A stretch of 64,000 nucleotides of DNA from Erythrobacter sp. HL-111 (GCF_900105095.1 NZ_LT629743.1:620001-684000), one strand, 5' to 3'; counted from the stretch's first letter, positions 29,951 through 38,957 are shown. The notes: generated by a model not told the origin, from the sequence alone. Translations and numbers: made by a program.

Positions 29951-30277
29951 GGGCGAAACCGGCCCCGGGCGGAGGCGGCGCCTGCCGGCAGGATACCGGT
30001 CGCAGGGCCGCTTCTGGCAAGGAGGTGGTCTGCCTGCCGGCGGCGCGCGCATGGGTTTTGGTCGATCTTGTTCATCCGCCCTCGACCTATTGCGTAGCAT
30101 AATGTCAGGTTTGCATGACCATATGTCGCAGGCTCTTGACCAGGTCAAGGTGCCTTGCTCTCCAGCCTTTCGAACCCGACCCGCATCGGGCTTCGCGGTG
30201 CGCGGCACCCCCTCGCTCCACCTCATGCTGCGCCGCGGCATTGACGCTTTGCGGGGCTTGAGCCATGGGCGAGCGCC
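29951..30277. other. gene-free stretch between the Xre regulator and glyQ
   Basis: I see no convincing coding sequence. It contains the palindrome CCTGCCGGCAGG, a repeat of CTGCCGGC, and an AT-richer block at 30085-30130 with a 9-base imperfect inverted repeat ATAATGTCA / TGACCATAT (30099-30124). It also has a perfect 15-base palindrome at 30135-30149. It must hold the divergent promoters of the Xre gene and glyQ. Confidence 0.5.
30135..30149. promoter_or_regulatory. perfect palindrome upstream of glyQ
   Basis: CTTGACC-A-GGTCAAG is a perfect inverted repeat with 7-base arms and a one-base centre. It lies about 130 bases before the glyQ ATG and about 185 before the Xre start. The overlap of its left arm with a TTGACC hexamer would place it over a -35 box. 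Operator function is inferred only. Confidence 0.35.
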
Positions 30278-31207
30278 ATGAGCGCCTCGCTGCATACGAC
30301 GACAAGGACCGCCCGCGATCCCGCCCGATCGTTCCAGGACATGATCCTCACGCTGCACGATTACTGGGCGGCGCGCGGCTGCGTGATCCTGCAGCCCTAT
30401 GACATGCGGATGGGCGCGGGCACGTTCCACACGGCGACGACGCTGCGCGCGCTCGGGCCGGAGCCTTGGAACGCCGCCTTCGTCCAGCCCTGCCGCCGCC
30501 CGACCGACGGGCGCTATGGCGAGAACCCCAACCGGCTGCAGCATTACTACCAATACCAGGTGATCCTGAAGCCATCCCCGCCCGACATTCAGGAGCTTTA
30601 TCTCGGCTCCCTTTCGGTGATCGGGATCGATCCGCTCGCCCACGACATCCGCTTCGTCGAGGACGACTGGGAATCCCCCACGCTCGGCGCCTGGGGGCTG
30701 GGCTGGGAGGTCTGGTGCGACGGGATGGAAGTCACCCAGTTCACCTATTTCCAGCAGATGGGCGGGTTCGACTGCAAGCCGGTTTCGGGCGAGCTCACCT
30801 ACGGGCTCGAAAGGCTCGCGATGTATATCCAGGGCGTCGACAACGTCTATGACCTCGCGTTCAATTCGGCCGGCGTGAGTTACGGCGACGTGTTCCTCGA
30901 GAACGAACGCCAGATGTCGAAATGGAATTTCGAGGTCGCCGACACCGACGGCCTGTTCGCGCTGTTCGCCAGGGCCGAGGCCGAATGCCGCAACGCATTG
31001 GCCGAGGGCGTGCCCATCGCCGCCTACGAACAGGCGATCGAGGCGAGCCACATCTTCAACCTCCTCCAGGCGCGCGGCGTGATCAGCGTGCAGGAACGCG
31101 CGAGCTACATGGGCCGCGTGCGCGACCTCGCGCGGTCGAGCTGCGAGGAATATGCGAGGATGATGGCCCCGCGCTGGGCCGGGCAATATCCGGAATGGAG
31201 CCTGTGA
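30278..31207 (+). CDS. glyQ: glycyl-tRNA synthetase alpha subunit
   Basis: Catalytic half of the bacterial alpha2beta2 glycyl-tRNA synthetase: it activates glycine and charges tRNA-Gly. It is 309 residues. Class II features are seen in [35 protein letters not shown] (core [18 protein letters not shown]), [23 protein letters not shown] (motif 2 region, core [15 protein letters not shown]), and [14 protein letters not shown] (motif 3). The stop overlaps the glyS ATG by one base (TGATG), which fixes equal expression of the two chains. Confidence 0.98.
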   Translation: MSASLHTTTRTARDPARSFQDMILTLHDYWAARGCVILQPYDMRMGAGTFHTATTLRALGPEPWNAAFVQPCRRPTDGRYGENPNRLQHYYQYQVILKPSPPDIQELYLGSLSVIGIDPLAHDIRFVEDDWESPTLGAWGLGWEVWCDGMEVTQFTYFQQMGGFDCKPVSGELTYGLERLAMYIQGVDNVYDLAFNSAGVSYGDVFLENERQMSKWNFEVADTDGLFALFARAEAECRNALAEGVPIAAYEQAIEASHIFNLLQARGVISVQERASYMGRVRDLARSSCEEYARMMAPRWAGQYPEWSL

Positions 31208-33669
31208 TGGCCGATTTCCTGCTCGAACTGCGCTCCGAGGAGATTCCGGCCCGGATGCAGGCCGGGGCGAGAGCGGAGCTCGAAAAGCTCTTCCGCCGCG
31301 AGATGGAAGCCGCCGGGATTTCGGTCGGCGCGGTCACCGTCTGGTCGACCCCGCGCCGCCTCGCCCTGATCGCGCGCGGGCTGCCGGAACGGACCGAGGC
31401 CGTCCGCGAGGAAGCCAAGGGACCGCCCGTCGGCGCGCCGGACCAGGCGGTCGAAGGGTTCTGCCGCAAGAACGGGGTCACGCGCGACCAGCTCGAAGAG
31501 CGCAAGGTGAAGGGCCGCGCGACCTTCTTCGCCGTGATCGAGAAGCCGGGGCAGGCCGTCGCCGACCTCCTCGCCGCGTCGATCCCCGCGATCATCCGCG
31601 ATTTTTCCTGGCCCAAGTCGATGCGCTGGGGCGAGGCGTCGATCAGCCCCGAAAGCACGCGCTGGGTGCGCCCGCTTTCCGGCATCGTCGCGCTGCTGGG
31701 GCAGGACGTCGTGCCCTGCATCATGGACGGCATCGCCAGCGGGCGCGAGACTATGGGGCATCGGTTCCATTCGTCCGGCCCGGTCACGATCGGCAGCGCC
31801 GAAGACTACGCCGCAAGGCTGCGCGAGGCGCGCGTCATCGTCGATCACGAGGAGCGCGCCGGGATCATCCGCGAGGGCGCGCGCAAGGCGGCGAAGGCGG
31901 CGGGCCTCGTGCTGGTCGAGGACGAGGGGCTGGTGGTCGAGAATGCCGGGCTGACCGAATGGCCCGCGCCCTTGCTCGGCCGGTTCGACGAGGCGTTTCT
32001 CGAAGTGCCGCCGGAAGTCATCCAGTTGTCCGCGCGGGTGAACCAGAAGTATTTCGTGTGCACTTCCCGAGTCCCGGCGAAGGCCGGGACCTCAGGCGAT
32101 GGCGCGCAAACGCCCGAGGTCCCTGCCTCCGCAGGGACTCAGCCCTTGGCCAATGCCTTCGTATGCACCGCCAATATCGATGCGATCGACCCGGCGGTGG
32201 TGGTCGACGGCAACCGCAAGGTCCTCGCCGCACGGCTGTCCGACGCGCGGTTCTTCTGGGAACAGGACCAGAAGAAGACGCTTGCGCAGCACGCCGAGGG
32301 GCTGAAGCGGATCACATTCCACGAAAAGCTCGGCACGGTGGCGGACAAGGTCGAGCGCGTGGCGAAGCTGGCGCGGTGGCTGTGCGAGGAGGGGATCGTC
32401 AAAGATTCTCCCCTCCCCTCGGGGGAGGGGCCGGGGGTGGGGGGTGCCACGCCCGAAACGTCGAACCCCCATCCCCAACCCCTTCCCCCTGGGGAAGGGG
32501 CTTCCCTGGCCGACCTCGCCGAACAGGCCGCGCGTCTGTGCAAGGCCGATCTCGTCACCGAGATGGTCGGCGAATTCCCCGAATTGCAGGGGCTTATGGG
32601 CGGCTATTACGCGCGGGCCGAGGGGCTGCCCGACGAAGTCGCCGACGCGATCCGCGACCATTACAAGCCGGTCGGACAGGGCGACGAGGTGCCGACGGCT
32701 CCGGTGACGGTGGCGGTGTCGCTGGCGGATAAGTTGGATACGTTGGTCGCTCTCAATCTTGTCGGAGAGCAGGCTACTGGTTCCAAGGATCCTTTCGCTC
32801 TTCGTCGAGCAGCCTTGGGCTTGGTCCGAGAAGTCCTCGAAAGCACACTTAGGCTGTCTTTAGGTGCTTTCATCATGGAAGCGTGGAGTCTGGCCATAAG
32901 GTCTTGGAATAAAAAGATCGCCGACCCGAACCGAAGCGCAGCAGTGGATTCTTTTTTGGAAGCCGAAGGCAGAGCTCGGAGCGGCGAATTTTCTGAGTTT
33001 ATAGCTTCAGCGAGACCTGATTTTCTCGATGACGTTACGCCGAACTCGTTCCAGCTGAGCGAGGAATTCATTATCGACCGCCTCAAGGTCCAGCAACGCG
33101 AGGCAGGCGTCCGCCACGACCTGATCGACGCGGTCTTCGCACTCGGCGGCGAGGACGATCTCGTGCGCCTCCTCGCCCGCGTCCATGCGCTGCAATCCTT
33201 CGTCGAGACCGAGGACGGGGCGAACCTGCTCGCCGGCTACAAGCGCGCGGCCAACATCCTCAAGAAGGAGGAGTGGGACGCTGCCCCGCCGCGCGCGGAG
33301 GAACCGGTCGCCGAGACGAGTGAGGAAGACCCGCTCGCGCTGGCGGGCAAGCCCGAATTCGACGCGGCCTTCGGTCGCGGTGCGGCGCGCGGGGCGAGCG
33401 CGCTTTCCTATGAGCCCGAACCCGCCGAACGCGCGCTGATCGAGGCGCTCGACGCTGCCGCGCCGCAGGCCGCGCGGGCGGTGGAGGAGGAACGGTTCGA
33501 GGACGCGATGAAAGCGCTCGCCTCGCTTCGCGGCCCCATCGACGCCTTTTTCGACGAGGTCACGGTCAACGACGAGGATGCCGACAAGCGCAAAAGCCGC
33601 CTCGACCTGCTCGCCCGGTTCACCCGCGCGGTCGGGCAGGTGGCCGATTTCAGCCGGATAGAAGGTTGA
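31207..33669 (+). CDS. glyS: glycyl-tRNA synthetase beta subunit with repeat insertions
   Basis: tRNA-binding half of glycyl-tRNA synthetase. It is 820 residues, well above E. coli (689). Family landmarks: the N-terminal FLLELRSEEIPARMQ, FSWPKSMRWGEASISPESTRWVRP (core WPKSMRW), LCKADLVTEMVGEFPELQG, DKLDTLV with TGSKDPFALRRAALG, and a C-terminal anticodon-binding domain with FFDEVTVND. Two repeat elements are translated within it, near residues 287-312 (RVPAKAGTS ... VPASAGT) and 400-434 (SPLPSGEGPGVGG ... PHPQPLPPGEG). Neither breaks the frame. Residues about 512-618 come from lower-GC DNA with different codon choice. It is probably functional, since the frame is intact and there is no other copy in the window. 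Confidence 0.95.
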   Translation: MADFLLELRSEEIPARMQAGARAELEKLFRREMEAAGISVGAVTVWSTPRRLALIARGLPERTEAVREEAKGPPVGAPDQAVEGFCRKNGVTRDQLEERKVKGRATFFAVIEKPGQAVADLLAASIPAIIRDFSWPKSMRWGEASISPESTRWVRPLSGIVALLGQDVVPCIMDGIASGRETMGHRFHSSGPVTIGSAEDYAARLREARVIVDHEERAGIIREGARKAAKAAGLVLVEDEGLVVENAGLTEWPAPLLGRFDEAFLEVPPEVIQLSARVNQKYFVCTSRVPAKAGTSGDGAQTPEVPASAGTQPLANAFVCTANIDAIDPAVVVDGNRKVLAARLSDARFFWEQDQKKTLAQHAEGLKRITFHEKLGTVADKVERVAKLARWLCEEGIVKDSPLPSGEGPGVGGATPETSNPHPQPLPPGEGASLADLAEQAARLCKADLVTEMVGEFPELQGLMGGYYARAEGLPDEVADAIRDHYKPVGQGDEVPTAPVTVAVSLADKLDTLVALNLVGEQATGSKDPFALRRAALGLVREVLESTLRLSLGAFIMEAWSLAIRSWNKKIADPNRSAAVDSFLEAEGRARSGEFSEFIASARPDFLDDVTPNSFQLSEEFIIDRLKVQQREAGVRHDLIDAVFALGGEDDLVRLLARVHALQSFVETEDGANLLAGYKRAANILKKEEWDAAPPRAEEPVAETSEEDPLALAGKPEFDAAFGRGAARGASALSYEPEPAERALIEALDAAAPQAARAVEEERFEDAMKALASLRGPIDAFFDEVTVNDEDADKRKSRLDLLARFTRAVGQVADFSRIEG
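32064..32144. repeat. paired palindromic repeat, PAxAGT family, inside glyS
   Basis: Two perfect 8-base hairpins: GTCCCGGC / GCCGGGAC with a GAAG loop (32071-32090) and GTCCCTGC / GCAGGGAC with a CTCC loop (32119-32138), 28 bases apart. The layout matches the intergenic copy at 5917-6040. In glyS it encodes about 25 residues (VPAKAGTS ... VPASAGT), inserted between the conserved VNQKYFVC and ANAFVCTANID parts. The segment FVCT occurs on both sides, hinting at a short target duplication. Confidence 0.85.
32403..32508 (-). repeat. bipartite palindromic repeat, PLPxGEG family, inside glyS
   Basis: Paired hairpins with arms CCCCTCCCC / GGGGAGGGG (32410-32430) and CCCCTTCCCC / GGGGAAGGGG (32479-32500). 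The spacer on the minus strand reads CGACGTTTCGGGCGTGG, matching the spacer of copy A at 410-426 with one change. It encodes about 35 residues in frame between KLARWLCEEGIV and AEQAARLCKADL, which are adjacent in ordinary GlyS proteins. It therefore lies in a tolerated loop. Confidence 0.88.
32740..33060. other. lower-GC patch within glyS
   Basis: Hand count gives 158 G or C in 300 bases (32761-33060), about 53 percent, against clearly higher content on both sides. Codons here often end in T or A (CTT, TCT, GTT, AAA), while flanking codons nearly all end in G or C. The edges fall in conserved protein segments (DKLDTLV on the left, FIIDRLKVQQREAG on the right). That fits homologous recombination with a lower-GC glyS. 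Confidence 0.7.
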
Positions 33670-33810
33670 AATGGCGCGTTTGATGCAACTCACCATGTCC
33701 GTTCCGGGACCGCGAACGGGCCGGGCCGCGAACCTCCCGGGCGTGGCCGCCCGGACCCGATGCCATCACCGGTCGCACCGTCACCCACCCGACAACAGGG
33801 AAAGCCGTTC

Positions 33811-36531
33811 ATGAACACCGCCACCGCGCCGCAACCCGCCGACGATCTCGTCACCGTCTACCGCTTCGGCGGAGACGCGCCGCACGACGATCCGCGCCAG
33901 CGCGACAAGGTGGTGACCGGCGGCAAGGGCGCGAATCTCGCGGAGATGGCGAGCATCGGCCTGCCGGTGCCGCCGGGCTTCACCATCACGACCGAGGAAT
34001 GCGTGCGCTACCTCCAGGCGGGCGAGGCCTTCCGCGAGGATCTCAGGCGCGAAGTGGCCGATGCGCTCGGCCATGTCGAACGGGCGGTCGGCAAGAGATT
34101 CGGCGATGTCGCCGACCCGCTTCTGGTGTCGGTCCGGTCGGGCGCGCGCGTGTCGATGCCGGGGATGATGGACACCGTGCTCAATCTCGGCCTCAACGAC
34201 GAGACGGTCGAGGGGCTCGCCCGGGTGAGCGGGGACGAGCGTTTCGCCTGGGACAGCTATCGCCGCTTCATCCAGATGTATTCCGACGTGGTGCTCGGGC
34301 TCGACCACGGCCTGTTCGAGGAAGCGCTCGAGATCGCCAAGGAGGACGCGGGCTATTACAACGACACCGAGATGAGCGCGGACGACTGGCGCGCGCTGGT
34401 CGGCGAATACAAGCGGATCGTGCGCGAGGAACAGGACGAGCCCTTTCCCCAGGACGTGAACGACCAGCTCTGGGGCGCGATCGCGGCCGTGTTCCGCAGC
34501 TGGGATTCGGAGCGGGCGAAGGTCTATCGCCGCCTGAACGACATTCCGGCGGACTGGGGCACAGCGGTCAACGTGCAGGCGATGGTGTTCGGCAACATGG
34601 GCGATACCAGCGCCACCGGCGTCGCCTTCACCCGCGACCCTTCGACCGGCGAGAAGAGCTATTACGGCGAATATCTCGTCAACGCGCAGGGCGAGGACGT
34701 GGTGGCGGGGATCCGCACGCCGCAATACCTGACCAGGGCGGCGCGGGAGGCGGCGGGTGCCAAGCCGCTTTCGATGGAAGAGGCCCTGCCCGAGGCCTAC
34801 GGGGAACTGGCGCGCGTCTTCGACCTGCTCGAAAGCCATTACAGGGACATGCAGGACATCGAATTCACCGTCGAGCGCGGGAAGCTCTGGATGCTGCAGA
34901 CCCGTAGCGGAAAGCGCACCGCCAGGGCCGCGCTCAAGATGGCGACCGACATGGTCGAGGAAGGCCTGATCGACCGCGCCGAGGCGGTGCGGCGGATCGA
35001 CCCGATGGCATTGGACCAGCTGCTCCACCCCACGCTCGACCCCGAGGCGGAGCGCAACGTGCTGACCACCGGCCTGCCCGCTTCGCCGGGCGCCGCGGCG
35101 GGCAGGATCGTGCTTGACGCGGACACCGCCGAGCAATGGGCGAACCGGGGCGACAAGGTGATCCTCGTGCGGGTCGAAACCTCGCCCGAGGACATCCACG
35201 GGATGCACGCGGCGCAGGGCATCCTCACCGCGCGCGGGGGGATGACGAGCCACGCCGCGGTCGTCGCGCGCGGCATGGGCCGTCCCTGCGTCTCGGGCGC
35301 GAGCGGCATCTCGATCGACCGGGCCGAACGCACGCTCAGGATCGGCTCTACCGAATTGAAGGAAGGCGACACGATCACCCTCGACGGCGGCAACGGTCAG
35401 GTCATGCTGGGCGAGGTGCCGACCGTCGAGCCCGAGCTTGCGGGCGATTTCGCGACGCTCATGGAATGGGCCGACGAGCTTCGGCGGATGCGCGTGCGCA
35501 CCAATGCCGAAACGCCCGAGGACTGCCGCATGGCCCGCCAGTTCGGCGCGGAGGGCATCGGGCTGTGCCGCACCGAGCACATGTTCTTCGATGCGAGCCG
35601 GATCAAGGCGGTGCGCCAGATGATCCTCGCCGAGGACGAGGCGGGGCGGCGCAAGGCGCTGGAGCGGCTGCTTCCCGAACAGCGGGCGGATTTCAAGGCG
35701 ATCTTCGAGGTGATGGCGGGCCTTCCCTGCACCATCCGCCTGCTCGACCCGCCGCTGCACGAATTCCTGCCGACCCGCGACGAGGAATTCGCCGAGCTTT
35801 CCGACGCGACCGGGCTCGGCGTCGACCACCTCAGGCGGCGAGCGAACGAGCTGCACGAATTCAACCCCATGCTCGGCCATCGCGGCTGCCGGCTCGGCAT
35901 CACTTATCCCGAGATCTACGAAATGCAGGCCCGCGCCATCTTCGATGCGGCCTGCGCGGTCGAGGCCGAGAGCGGCGACGCGCCCCTGCCCGAAATCATG
36001 ATCCCGCTGGTCGCGACGAAGAAGGAGCTGGCCTTGCTGCGCGCGCTGGTCGACCGGGTGGCGCAGGAGGTGTTCGAGGAGAAGGGCACGCGCATCGCCT
36101 ATCTCGTCGGCACGATGATCGAACTGCCGCGCGCCGCGCTGCTCGCGGGGGAGATCGCCGAGGAGGGGGCCTTCTTCAGCTTCGGCACCAACGATCTCAC
36201 CCAGACGACGCTGGGCCTCTCGCGCGACGACGCGGGGCGGTTCCTGGGCACCTATGTCGACAAGGGCATTTTCCCGCGCGATCCCTTCGTCAGCCTCGAC
36301 GTGGACGGGGTCGGCCAACTGGTCGAGCTCGCCGCGCAGCGCGGGCGCGCGACGCGGCCCGAAATCAAGCTCGGGATCTGCGGCGAACACGGCGGGGACC
36401 CGGCGAGCATCCGGTTCTGCGAGGAGGTCGGGCTCGATTACGTCAGCGCCTCGCCCTATCGCGTGCCGATCGCCCGGCTCGCGGCTGCGCAGGCGGCCCT
36501 CAGGAACGGCCAGGTTCCCTCGACGGCCTAG
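33811..36531 (+). CDS. ppdK: pyruvate, phosphate dikinase
   Basis: Interconverts pyruvate + ATP + phosphate and phosphoenolpyruvate + AMP + diphosphate. It is 906 residues with the full three-domain layout: an N-terminal ATP-grasp part (VTGGKGANLAEMASIGLPVPPGFTI by its core GGKGANLAEM), a central swivelling domain GGMTSHAAVVARGMGRPCV with phosphohistidine His481, and a C-terminal PEP/pyruvate-binding TIM barrel. The barrel has GLCRTEHMFF, SFGTNDLTQTTLG and CGEHGGDP with catalytic Cys857. The ATG at 33811 follows a 141-base gap after glyS. The stop overlaps the convergent methyltransferase stop by four bases. Confidence 0.97.
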   Translation: MNTATAPQPADDLVTVYRFGGDAPHDDPRQRDKVVTGGKGANLAEMASIGLPVPPGFTITTEECVRYLQAGEAFREDLRREVADALGHVERAVGKRFGDVADPLLVSVRSGARVSMPGMMDTVLNLGLNDETVEGLARVSGDERFAWDSYRRFIQMYSDVVLGLDHGLFEEALEIAKEDAGYYNDTEMSADDWRALVGEYKRIVREEQDEPFPQDVNDQLWGAIAAVFRSWDSERAKVYRRLNDIPADWGTAVNVQAMVFGNMGDTSATGVAFTRDPSTGEKSYYGEYLVNAQGEDVVAGIRTPQYLTRAAREAAGAKPLSMEEALPEAYGELARVFDLLESHYRDMQDIEFTVERGKLWMLQTRSGKRTARAALKMATDMVEEGLIDRAEAVRRIDPMALDQLLHPTLDPEAERNVLTTGLPASPGAAAGRIVLDADTAEQWANRGDKVILVRVETSPEDIHGMHAAQGILTARGGMTSHAAVVARGMGRPCVSGASGISIDRAERTLRIGSTELKEGDTITLDGGNGQVMLGEVPTVEPELAGDFATLMEWADELRRMRVRTNAETPEDCRMARQFGAEGIGLCRTEHMFFDASRIKAVRQMILAEDEAGRRKALERLLPEQRADFKAIFEVMAGLPCTIRLLDPPLHEFLPTRDEEFAELSDATGLGVDHLRRRANELHEFNPMLGHRGCRLGITYPEIYEMQARAIFDAACAVEAESGDAPLPEIMIPLVATKKELALLRALVDRVAQEVFEEKGTRIAYLVGTMIELPRAALLAGEIAEEGAFFSFGTNDLTQTTLGLSRDDAGRFLGTYVDKGIFPRDPFVSLDVDGVGQLVELAAQRGRATRPEIKLGICGEHGGDPASIRFCEEVGLDYVSASPYRVPIARLAAAQAALRNGQVPSTA

Positions 36532-37292
36532 GTTCCGGCAAGAGAACGCCGCCCGGTGAGGGTGACGATCTCGATCCGTTCGGGCACCTTGCCATCCGCG
36601 TCGGCAAGTTCGAGGAAAGCCGCACGAGCCCGCTCCCGCGCCGCGCGCCCGAGCGGCGGGGCGGCATCGGCGAGCGCGCTGCCGAGCCCCTGGTCGCGCA
36701 GATCGCTCACCAGCGTGTCGAGCGCGGAATAGCGCAAACTCAGCGCCTGCGTGTCGACCACCGGGTCCTTCCACCCAGCGCGCTGGAGCAGGCCGGGCGC
36801 GGCGCGGTGGTCGACCAGCGGGTGCATCCGCGCCGCCGGCCGGTCCGGTTCGGCCGCGAGCACGGCAGCGCGCAGGGCGGCAAGGCTCTGCCCGCCGACG
36901 AAGCTCGCGATGACGAGGCCCCCCGGGGCGAGCGCATTCCTGAGGTGGATGAGCGCGCCGGGCAGGTCGTTCACCGCATCGAGCAGGCCCAGCACGGCGA
37001 TGAAGTCGAAGCCGCTTTCCGGCCACGGCGATTCGAGGTCGATCGCGTTGCCGTCGGCGATGCGCCCGGCGCTTTGCCCGAGGTAGTCCGAAAGCGGCGC
37101 GGGGCAGGGGCCCACCACCAGCGGGCGCGCGGGTTCGTGGCGGACGAAGGCGAGGCGTTCGACCATTTCCCCGGCCATGTCCTCCCACACGAACCGCGCC
37201 GCGCCCTCCCGCTGTTGACGGGCGAAAGCCCGCGCTAGGCGCAGCGCGCGGCGGCGGGGGCTGAAGATGCGGGGGACCTGTGCGGATGCCAT
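36528..37292 (-). CDS. SAM-dependent methyltransferase (BioC/NDUFAF5-like)
   Basis: A 254-residue protein related to the BioC/NDUFAF5 methyltransferases. The N-terminus IFSPRRRALRLARAFARQQR... ARFVWEDMAGEMVERLAFV resembles NDUFAF5 proteins (RRRALRLARA, F/L-WEDMAGEMVERL). The SAM site is degenerate, reading LVVGPCPAPLSDYL where DxGxGxG is usual. Motif IV is FDFIAVLGLLDAVNDLPGAL, and APGGLVIASFVGG follows. Relatives modify complex I or act in biotin synthesis; either role is open here. It is divergent from comF: the 5' ends lie 68 bases apart. Confidence 0.8.
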   Translation of the reverse strand: MASAQVPRIFSPRRRALRLARAFARQQREGAARFVWEDMAGEMVERLAFVRHEPARPLVVGPCPAPLSDYLGQSAGRIADGNAIDLESPWPESGFDFIAVLGLLDAVNDLPGALIHLRNALAPGGLVIASFVGGQSLAALRAAVLAAEPDRPAARMHPLVDHRAAPGLLQRAGWKDPVVDTQALSLRYSALDTLVSDLRDQGLGSALADAAPPLGRAARERARAAFLELADADGKVPERIEIVTLTGRRSLAGT

Positions 37293-37360
37293 GCCGCGCC
37301 TCCTGCCGCGCTTGCCTCTTCGCCGCAAGGCGTGCCAGACATGACGGCGGAGGGTCGCGA

Positions 37361-38215
37361 ATGGGGAAGGGGTCGCTTCTTGCCGCGGGGCTGAGGCCGC
37401 TCGTCGATCTGGTCTATCCGCCGCGCTGCCCGCTGTGCGGGACGGCGGTGGTCGACCAGGGCGGGCTGTGCGGCGATTGTTTCGGCACGCTCGAGATACT
37501 GGGCGAACCGGCGTGCACTCTGTGCCGGCGGCCGCTGGCGAGCGCGCAGGCGGCGCGGCAGGACACCTGCTTCGCCTGCCGCGCCGACCCACCGCGCCAT
37601 GCGGGGATATTCGCGGCGACGCTTTACAATGACGCCTCTCGCAGGTTGCTGCTGTCGTTCAAGCATGGCGGGAAGATCGCGCTTGCCGGGCTGATGGCGC
37701 GGCTGATCGGCGCGCGCCTGCCCGATCCTTCCCCGGGAGACGTGCCGCTGCTGGTTCCGGTCCCGCTCCATCGCTGGCGCATCTGGCAGCGCGGCTACAA
37801 CCAGTCGGCGCTGCTCGCACGGGAATTGGCGCGGCAGGGGCGGGGCGAATTGATGGTGGACGCGCTCGTCCGGCGCAAGGCGACGCGCAGCCTCGGCGGG
37901 CTCGGGCGAGAGGAGCGCGAGGCCATGCTGGCGGGCGCGATCGCGGCCAATCCCGCGCGGGCACGGCGGATCGCGGGGCGCAGCGTGATCCTGGTCGACG
38001 ACGTGCTCACCAGCGGGGCGACGAGCAATGCCTGCATCGACGCGCTGCTTTCGGCCGGGGCGAGCGAGGTGCGGGTGGCCTGCTTCGCCCGGGTGGTCGA
38101 CGGACTCGGTGTGGGACGGGAGGGGGCGGGCGGAACCGGCGAAGGGCCCGGATGGAGGCGCAACGGGCCGGAACACACAACGCCCGAGGCCATGAAGACC
38201 CCGGGCGCCACGTGA
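37361..38215 (+). CDS. comF: ComF-family phosphoribosyltransferase-like protein
   Basis: A 284-residue protein of the ComF type, linked to DNA uptake in competent bacteria and of uncertain biochemical role. It has an N-terminal double zinc ribbon (CPLC, CGDC, CTLC, CFAC pairs within residues 18-72), then a PRTase domain with VPVPLHRWRIWQRGYNQSALLAREL (core RGYNQSALLA) and the PRPP loop VILVDDVLTSGAT. The last 35 residues (after VARCFARVVDG-like end) are Gly/Pro-rich and unlike the family. They probably come from read-through into non-coding sequence after loss of the usual stop. Confidence 0.88.
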   Translation: MGKGSLLAAGLRPLVDLVYPPRCPLCGTAVVDQGGLCGDCFGTLEILGEPACTLCRRPLASAQAARQDTCFACRADPPRHAGIFAATLYNDASRRLLLSFKHGGKIALAGLMARLIGARLPDPSPGDVPLLVPVPLHRWRIWQRGYNQSALLARELARQGRGELMVDALVRRKATRSLGGLGREEREAMLAGAIAANPARARRIAGRSVILVDDVLTSGATSNACIDALLSAGASEVRVACFARVVDGLGVGREGAGGTGEGPGWRRNGPEHTTPEAMKTPGAT

Positions 38216-38561
38216 CGAAATGATCCGGGCCTGCTCCCCCCGGGGAACCACCGGCAGCCAACCCCCAAACGGGCTGCCGGGACCCTGTCCCTCATCGTTC
38301 AACCGGGCCGGCCGACACCCCGCTGTCGGCCCTGCCCGGCCACCCCCTGAACCTGACGGTGCGCTTGATCAGCGGGCCGTCGGTATCCGGTGGCGGAGCC
38401 GTTGCCGACCCCGTGGGACCGTTCTTCCATTCCATTCAGCTTTCCGAAAGGTCCAAAACGAAAGCGAACGGATTTTCGTGCCGGTCTGTTGTTATCGTGC
38501 AACATGAACCGCTTGAACCGAGCGCTCGGCCGCGCCATGGCGGCGGGGAAAGGATGGCGCC
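38216..38561. other. mostly gene-free stretch between comF and hisI
   Basis: It holds an imperfect hairpin with arms CCGGCAGCC / GGCTGCCGG (38252-38279), which may end the comF transcript although no T-run follows. It also holds a possible minus-strand small gene (38292-38435), and an AT-richer block at 38455-38510 likely to contain the divergent promoters. Confidence 0.5.
38292..38435 (-). CDS. possible small protein (47 residues)
   Basis: A short minus-strand frame beginning MEWKNGPTGSATAPPPDTDG and ending in a TGA at 38292. The middle, PLIKRTVRFRGWPGRA, is basic and aromatic, the rest Pro/Gly-rich. GGAAAG lies just before the ATG. No family is recognised. It may be a real lineage-specific small gene or chance coding in GC-rich DNA; the AT-rich block upstream could be its promoter. 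Confidence 0.25.
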   Translation of the reverse strand: MEWKNGPTGSATAPPPDTDGPLIKRTVRFRGWPGRADSGVSAGPVER

Positions 38562-38957
38562 ATGGCCGAAGCGGGATTGACGAAAGAGGAACGCGAACAC
38601 AGCGCCCGGTTCGCGCCGGCCTTCGACCGGGCGGGGCTGATGCCGGCGGTCGTGGTCGACGCCGGGTCGGGCGAGGTGCTGGTGCTGGCCTGGATGAATG
38701 CCGAGGCGCTGGCAAGGACGCGGGAGAGCGGGCGGGTGACCTTCTGGTCGCGCTCGCGCAGGGAGCTCTGGACCAAGGGCGAAACCTCCGGGAATTTCCT
38801 CGAGGTCGAGGAGATGCTGGTCGATTGCGACCAGGATGCGCTGGTGATCCGCGCCTGGCCGAAGGGCCCGGCCTGCCACACCGGCGCGCGCAGCTGCTTC
38901 TACCGGCGGCTCGATCCCGCCGCCCCGGACGAGACGGCGCTGTCGCCGCGGTCCTGA
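38562..38957 (+). CDS. hisI: phosphoribosyl-AMP cyclohydrolase
   Basis: Third step of histidine synthesis: opens the adenine ring of phosphoribosyl-AMP. It is 131 residues, the monofunctional form without HisE. Motifs: VLVLAWMNAEAL, TFWSRSRRELWTKGETSGN, DCDQDAL (metal-binding aspartates) and the zinc site GPACHTGARSCFYR. It stands apart from other his genes, which are not in the window. Confidence 0.97.
   Translation: MAEAGLTKEEREHSARFAPAFDRAGLMPAVVVDAGSGEVLVLAWMNAEALARTRESGRVTFWSRSRRELWTKGETSGNFLEVEEMLVDCDQDALVIRAWPKGPACHTGARSCFYRRLDPAAPDETALSPRS

Noticed and set aside
33781..37188. A 1135-residue minus-strand reading frame opposite ppdK
   Set aside because: Shadow of ppdK and the comF-side methyltransferase region; the composition is typical of antisense GC-rich DNA.
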